Assembly: GCA_002688875.1 (NCBI GenBank) | Contig: NZDU01000012.1 | Location: 3,334 to 14,785 of the forward strand | Source: Candidatus Pacearchaeota archaeon | GTDB lineage: Archaea > Nanobdellota > Nanobdellia > Pacearchaeales > GW2011-AR1 | Direction of reading: 5' to 3' | Length of the DNA: 11,452 nucleotides | In this document: one piece after another, positions 11,430 to 11,452 of the stretch | How positions within the stretch are numbered: the stretch's first letter is position 1 | How the letters are laid out: each line of letters starts with the position of its first letter | The notes under the pieces: generated by a model | The model's input: the letters and a program-made list of their open reading frames with translations, nothing else | Told to the model about the DNA's origin: nothing | The model's database searches: none | Translations under genes and position numbers: made by a program

Positions 11430-11452
11430 ATGATTTATCTTTTTGTAATTGT

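Noticed and set aside
1..11452. CRISPR arrays, tRNA or rRNA genes, insertion sequences
   Set aside because: Looked for by eye; no regularly spaced repeats, no tRNA T-loop or acceptor pattern, no transposase.

Overview
The window looks like chromosomal DNA from a small-genome, AT-rich archaeon. A DPANN lineage such as a Woesearchaeota/Pacearchaeota-type Nanoarchaeota is my guess; that placement is inference. The archaeal assignment rests on the gene set: a class I (archaeal-type) CCA-adding enzyme, the archaeal GTPase/DUF2073/zinc-ribbon trio now called ArvA/ArvB/ArvC (OapA/B/C), a TrmB-family regulator and an archaeal presenilin-type protease. It also rests on promoter layout: nearly every gene has a TATA-like box centred about 25 bp before its start codon, the geometry of leaderless archaeal transcripts. 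No rRNA, tRNA, CRISPR or insertion sequence was seen.

Layout. 1-884 (minus): a truncated unknown gene and a 195-aa unknown gene. 1006-3862 (mainly plus): the arv-like locus. It holds the ArvA GTPase, a 31-aa one-helix protein, an 89-aa two-helix protein with a coiled coil, ArvB (DUF2073), one opposing unknown gene, and ArvC with a long acidic tail. 3873-4373 (minus): a one-helix membrane protein. 4438-5687 (plus): thioredoxin reductase and a small unknown gene. 5731-6190 (minus): a hicBA toxin-antitoxin pair. 6310-7599 (plus): CCA tRNA nucleotidyltransferase. 7617-9787 (minus): five consecutive genes, namely a possible Sm-like protein, a TrmB-type regulator (start overlapping the previous stop), an XRE-type protein, and a predicted BECR-type toxin overlapping a DUF2283 partner. 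9939-10457 (plus): an unknown CGPC-containing protein. 10454-11368 (minus): a presenilin/signal-peptide-peptidase homologue.

How genes may work together. ArvA drives extracellular vesicle formation in euryarchaea, and ArvB and ArvC are its conserved neighbours. Here ArvB sits in a tight three-gene unit with two tiny membrane proteins, which makes them candidate membrane partners of the GTPase. The CCA enzyme gene lies between two toxin-antitoxin modules. Its promoter region, including the palindrome GTTCTTAAGAAC, occurs a second time on the far side of hicBA (29 of 32 bases identical), so hicBA appears to have been inserted with duplication of that promoter. Related palindromes lie before the presenilin gene, whose leader also holds the only strong Shine-Dalgarno-like sequence I noticed.

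The plus strand is strikingly poor in C throughout, whichever strand is coding. Conserved plus-strand genes favour G-ending codons, while most unknown genes favour A-ending codons.
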